Below are positions 5,951 through 7,583 of a stretch of 7,583 bases of DNA, piece by piece; position 1 is the first letter of the stretch; each line of letters opens with the position of its first letter. The position numbers and the translations under genes are program-made. The stretch is from contig CAJQND010000208.1 in assembly GCA_905479595.1 (NCBI GenBank), positions 1-7,583 on the forward strand, written 5' to 3'. Origin of the DNA: an uncultured Hyphomicrobiales bacterium. Lineage in GTDB: Bacteria; Pseudomonadota; Alphaproteobacteria; Rhizobiales; CAJQND01. A model generated the notes under the pieces. It worked only from the letters and a program-made list of their open reading frames with translations, searched no databases and had not been told where the DNA came from.

Positions 5951-6879
5951 GCGCTGCCAAGTCTGTTCCTGCTCTCATTGCATACCTGATGGTGTTCATC
6001 GGGGTGCTTGGTCATGCCTCTTCTGAATTCTTTGCCGTTCTTTCCGGTGCAAAGGGGGCGGAAGTATCGGTGTGGCGCTACGTGATTGGCGCTGCGGGCT
6101 TGCTTGTGGCGGCTTTATTGTTTTCCGGCCCGGCCAAACTTGCCGCTCCACTGCGCGAGCAAGGAGCAAAGGTTCTCATCCTCTCCCTGCTGGGGGTTTC
6201 CCTGCCCTATCTTGCATTTCACTGGGCGCTGGATTTTGCGTCTATTGTGCAGGTCGGCACGCTGGTTACCACGATTCCAATCTTCGTTGGCCTTTGCAAT
6301 CTGTTGATAAACGGGCAGTCAATATCAACACCTAAACTCATCACAGGGGCAGCTGCGGTGGCAGGTGTTGCGTTACTGCTCACCGATGGCTACCTGGCAA
6401 AACTTGCCGGTGATGCGGATTCTTTGTTTGGGGTTTTCTTATCCATCGCCTTTGCATTTGGCGGGTCGGCCTATGCGGTCCTCGCCAAGCCGATGATTAC
6501 CCAATATGGCGCCCTGCCCTTTACGACCGTTTCGATGAGCATCGGTGCTGCCGGTCTTTGGGTTATTGTTGGCCTGTTCTGGGGCATTTGGGTGAACCCG
6601 GCAGGCTTGTTCGATAAACCTGCAAGTGCTGCGTGGCCTCTATTGGTGCTTGGGTTGTGGAACACCACCATTACCCAGATCATGTGGTTTGGTGGGTTGG
6701 CAGCAGTTCCCGATATAACCCGCGGCAGTTATCTGTTTTTCCTGAAACCATTGATCACTGCCGGGCTCGCCTTGCTGGTGTTATCGCAACCAGTCAGTCT
6801 GATGCAGGCCCTGGCCATCATCATTATTTGCGGCGCGGTTCTGGTAGAACTGGCATGGCCTTTAATTGCGCGTCGATGA
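5947..6879 (+). CDS. EamA/DMT (drug/metabolite transporter) family permease
   Basis: Inner-membrane protein of 310 residues with about ten hydrophobic segments arranged as two EamA repeats of five, the standard build of the family. Segments are seen at about 7-27, 42-60, 75-90, 97-115, 130-146, 158-178, 190-212, 225-243, 254-275 and 282-303. A charged loop near 61-74 and the LTDGY loop near 145-149 fit the pattern. Family members export or import amino acids, amines, sugars or metabolites, so the cargo here cannot be assigned; it is the only permease of the oxygenase operon and may move its substrate or a by-product. Its ATG overlaps the hydrolase stop by four bases, implying translational coupling. 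Its last 56 bases overlap the opposing hydrolase gene. Confidence 0.9.
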   Translation: MSAAKSVPALIAYLMVFIGVLGHASSEFFAVLSGAKGAEVSVWRYVIGAAGLLVAALLFSGPAKLAAPLREQGAKVLILSLLGVSLPYLAFHWALDFASIVQVGTLVTTIPIFVGLCNLLINGQSISTPKLITGAAAVAGVALLLTDGYLAKLAGDADSLFGVFLSIAFAFGGSAYAVLAKPMITQYGALPFTTVSMSIGAAGLWVIVGLFWGIWVNPAGLFDKPASAAWPLLVLGLWNTTITQIMWFGGLAAVPDITRGSYLFFLKPLITAGLALLVLSQPVSLMQALAIIIICGAVLVELAWPLIARR

Positions 6880-7583
6880 AACCGTCAATCTTGCGCCATA
6901 GGGGCCAGGTCAACGGGTCCCCGTGGCCACCGCCGGGAATGTTGTGGAACTCTTTAGGCGCGTGAATGTGATCATAAACTTCCTTGCCCATGGCGAAAGG
7001 GATGACCTGGTCTGCATCTCCATGAAAAACAAAGGCCGGCGCTTTAAGGTGTTCAATGAACTCCAGCGAGTTGAACTGGTCTTTCATTAACAAACCAATT
7101 GGCAGGAACCCATATCGCAAACGCGCCACGTTAGCTGCGGATGTAAATGGTGCTTCCAGTATGATCGCAGTCGGTGTTTGTTGCGCGGCCAATTGAACTG
7201 CAACACCAGAACCAAGAGATTCGCCCCAGTAAACTATGCGGTCTGGCCCAAAACCTTCCTCTTTGAGAAAAGCCAGCGCGGTGGCTGCATCTTCGACCAA
7301 GCCTGTTTCGCTGGGTGCCCCGCTGCTGCCGCCAAAACCGCGATAGCTCAGCAGGAAATAACCATAACCGGTATCGGTGAATAACTTGGCTCGCTCCCAG
7401 CGTGCCTGGATAGCCTCTGCATTGCCATGAAAATACAGAATTACCGGTTTGTCCCGGTTCACAGGTGGCGCGAACCAGCCATGAATTGATTCTCCATCAC
7501 GCGTTTTCAATGGCACATCACGCGCACCTGCAAGATCAAAAGCAGATGGAGGCAAGCGCTGCGTATCTGGGAAATATTGCAGC
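6824..7583 (-). CDS. Alpha/beta hydrolase, BEM46/ABHD13-like (COG1073-type), 5' end cut by window edge
   Basis: Serine hydrolase of unknown substrate; 252 residues are visible and the frame is still open at base 7583, so the N-terminus (usually a short membrane anchor in this family) lies outside. The visible part begins with LQYFPDTQRLPP, the family's typical opening before the core, so the TTG at 7555 is not the true start. Seen: oxyanion motif YFHGNAE (50-56), SYRGFGGSSG (79-88), nucleophile Ser122 in WGESLGSG, Asp191 in HGDADQVIP and His220 in GGGHGDP. The gene runs against the permease and ends inside it, with a 56-base tail-to-tail overlap. It is probably a separate transcription unit and need not belong to the Rieske pathway. 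Members of this family are poorly characterised and sometimes act on esters or peptides. Confidence 0.88.
   Translation of the reverse strand, partial: LQYFPDTQRLPPSAFDLAGARDVPLKTRDGESIHGWFAPPVNRDKPVILYFHGNAEAIQARWERAKLFTDTGYGYFLLSYRGFGGSSGAPSETGLVEDAATALAFLKEEGFGPDRIVYWGESLGSGVAVQLAAQQTPTAIILEAPFTSAANVARLRYGFLPIGLLMKDQFNSLEFIEHLKAPAFVFHGDADQVIPFAMGKEVYDHIHAPKEFHNIPGGGHGDPLTWPLWRKIDGFIDAQLKAMPVLPEPRRK

Noticed and set aside
6903..6928. GGCC-ACGG/CCGT-GGCC hairpin near the end of the permease as a terminator
   Set aside because: The stem is short and interrupted, has no T-run, and lies within the coding part of the opposing hydrolase.
7553..7555. TTG at 7555 as the start of the right-edge hydrolase
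   Set aside because: The frame is open to the window end and the upstream residues LQYFPDTQR match the family's N-terminal pattern, so the gene is simply cut by the edge.

Overview
The window looks like a catabolic island from a Pseudomonadota genome, most likely an alphaproteobacterium. This is judged from protein style: a BetI-like TetR domain, a rhodocoxin-type ferredoxin reductase, a PcaF-type thiolase and a Bmp/NupO-type ABC ATPase. Base composition is moderate and even by eye, apart from one AT-rich strip at about 3235-3300. I could not run a search, so the taxon is an inference. Coding density is very high. There are seven protein genes, two of them cut by the window edges, and I see no RNA genes, insertion sequences or CRISPR.

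Left half, minus strand (3134 down to 1): a tight operon of a FAD-dependent ferredoxin reductase (GTG start at 3134), then a thiolase resembling 3-oxoadipyl-CoA thiolase (1891-689), then the N-terminal 227 residues of an ABC transporter ATPase of the nucleoside/simple-sugar (Bmp/NupO) type, whose end lies beyond base 1. Gaps are 22 and 7 bases, so the three are probably co-transcribed.

Centre (3135-3300): a 166-base divergent control region. It holds a good plus-strand promoter (TTTACA, 17 bases, TATTAT), a weaker minus-strand promoter candidate, a repeated ATTAAAC motif 21 bases apart with a BetI-like imperfect palindrome over the plus -10 box, and a pair of CGCGCG boxes.

Right half, plus strand (3301-6879): the main item is a single 589-residue ORF that joins a complete BetI-like TetR repressor (about residues 15-205) to a complete Rieske non-heme iron oxygenase alpha subunit (about 225-589). 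It is followed by an alpha/beta hydrolase (5144-5950) and an EamA/DMT family permease (5947-6879), which share an ATGA overlap. The 3' end of the permease gene overlaps, tail to tail, a second alpha/beta hydrolase on the minus strand (6824 to beyond 7583).

Working model (inference): the divergent units form one substrate-induced pathway. The permease and/or ABC transporter would move the substrate or product, the Rieske oxygenase would attack it using electrons from the reductase through a ferredoxin not seen here, and the hydrolase and thiolase would process later intermediates. The oxygenase carries its own DNA-binding repressor domain, so the enzyme may control its own operon and perhaps the divergent one. 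A BetI-like sensor and a glutamate bridge in the oxygenase hint at a quaternary or methylated amine substrate, while the thiolase points to a carboxylic acid or aromatic tail pathway. The sequence does not settle the substrate.
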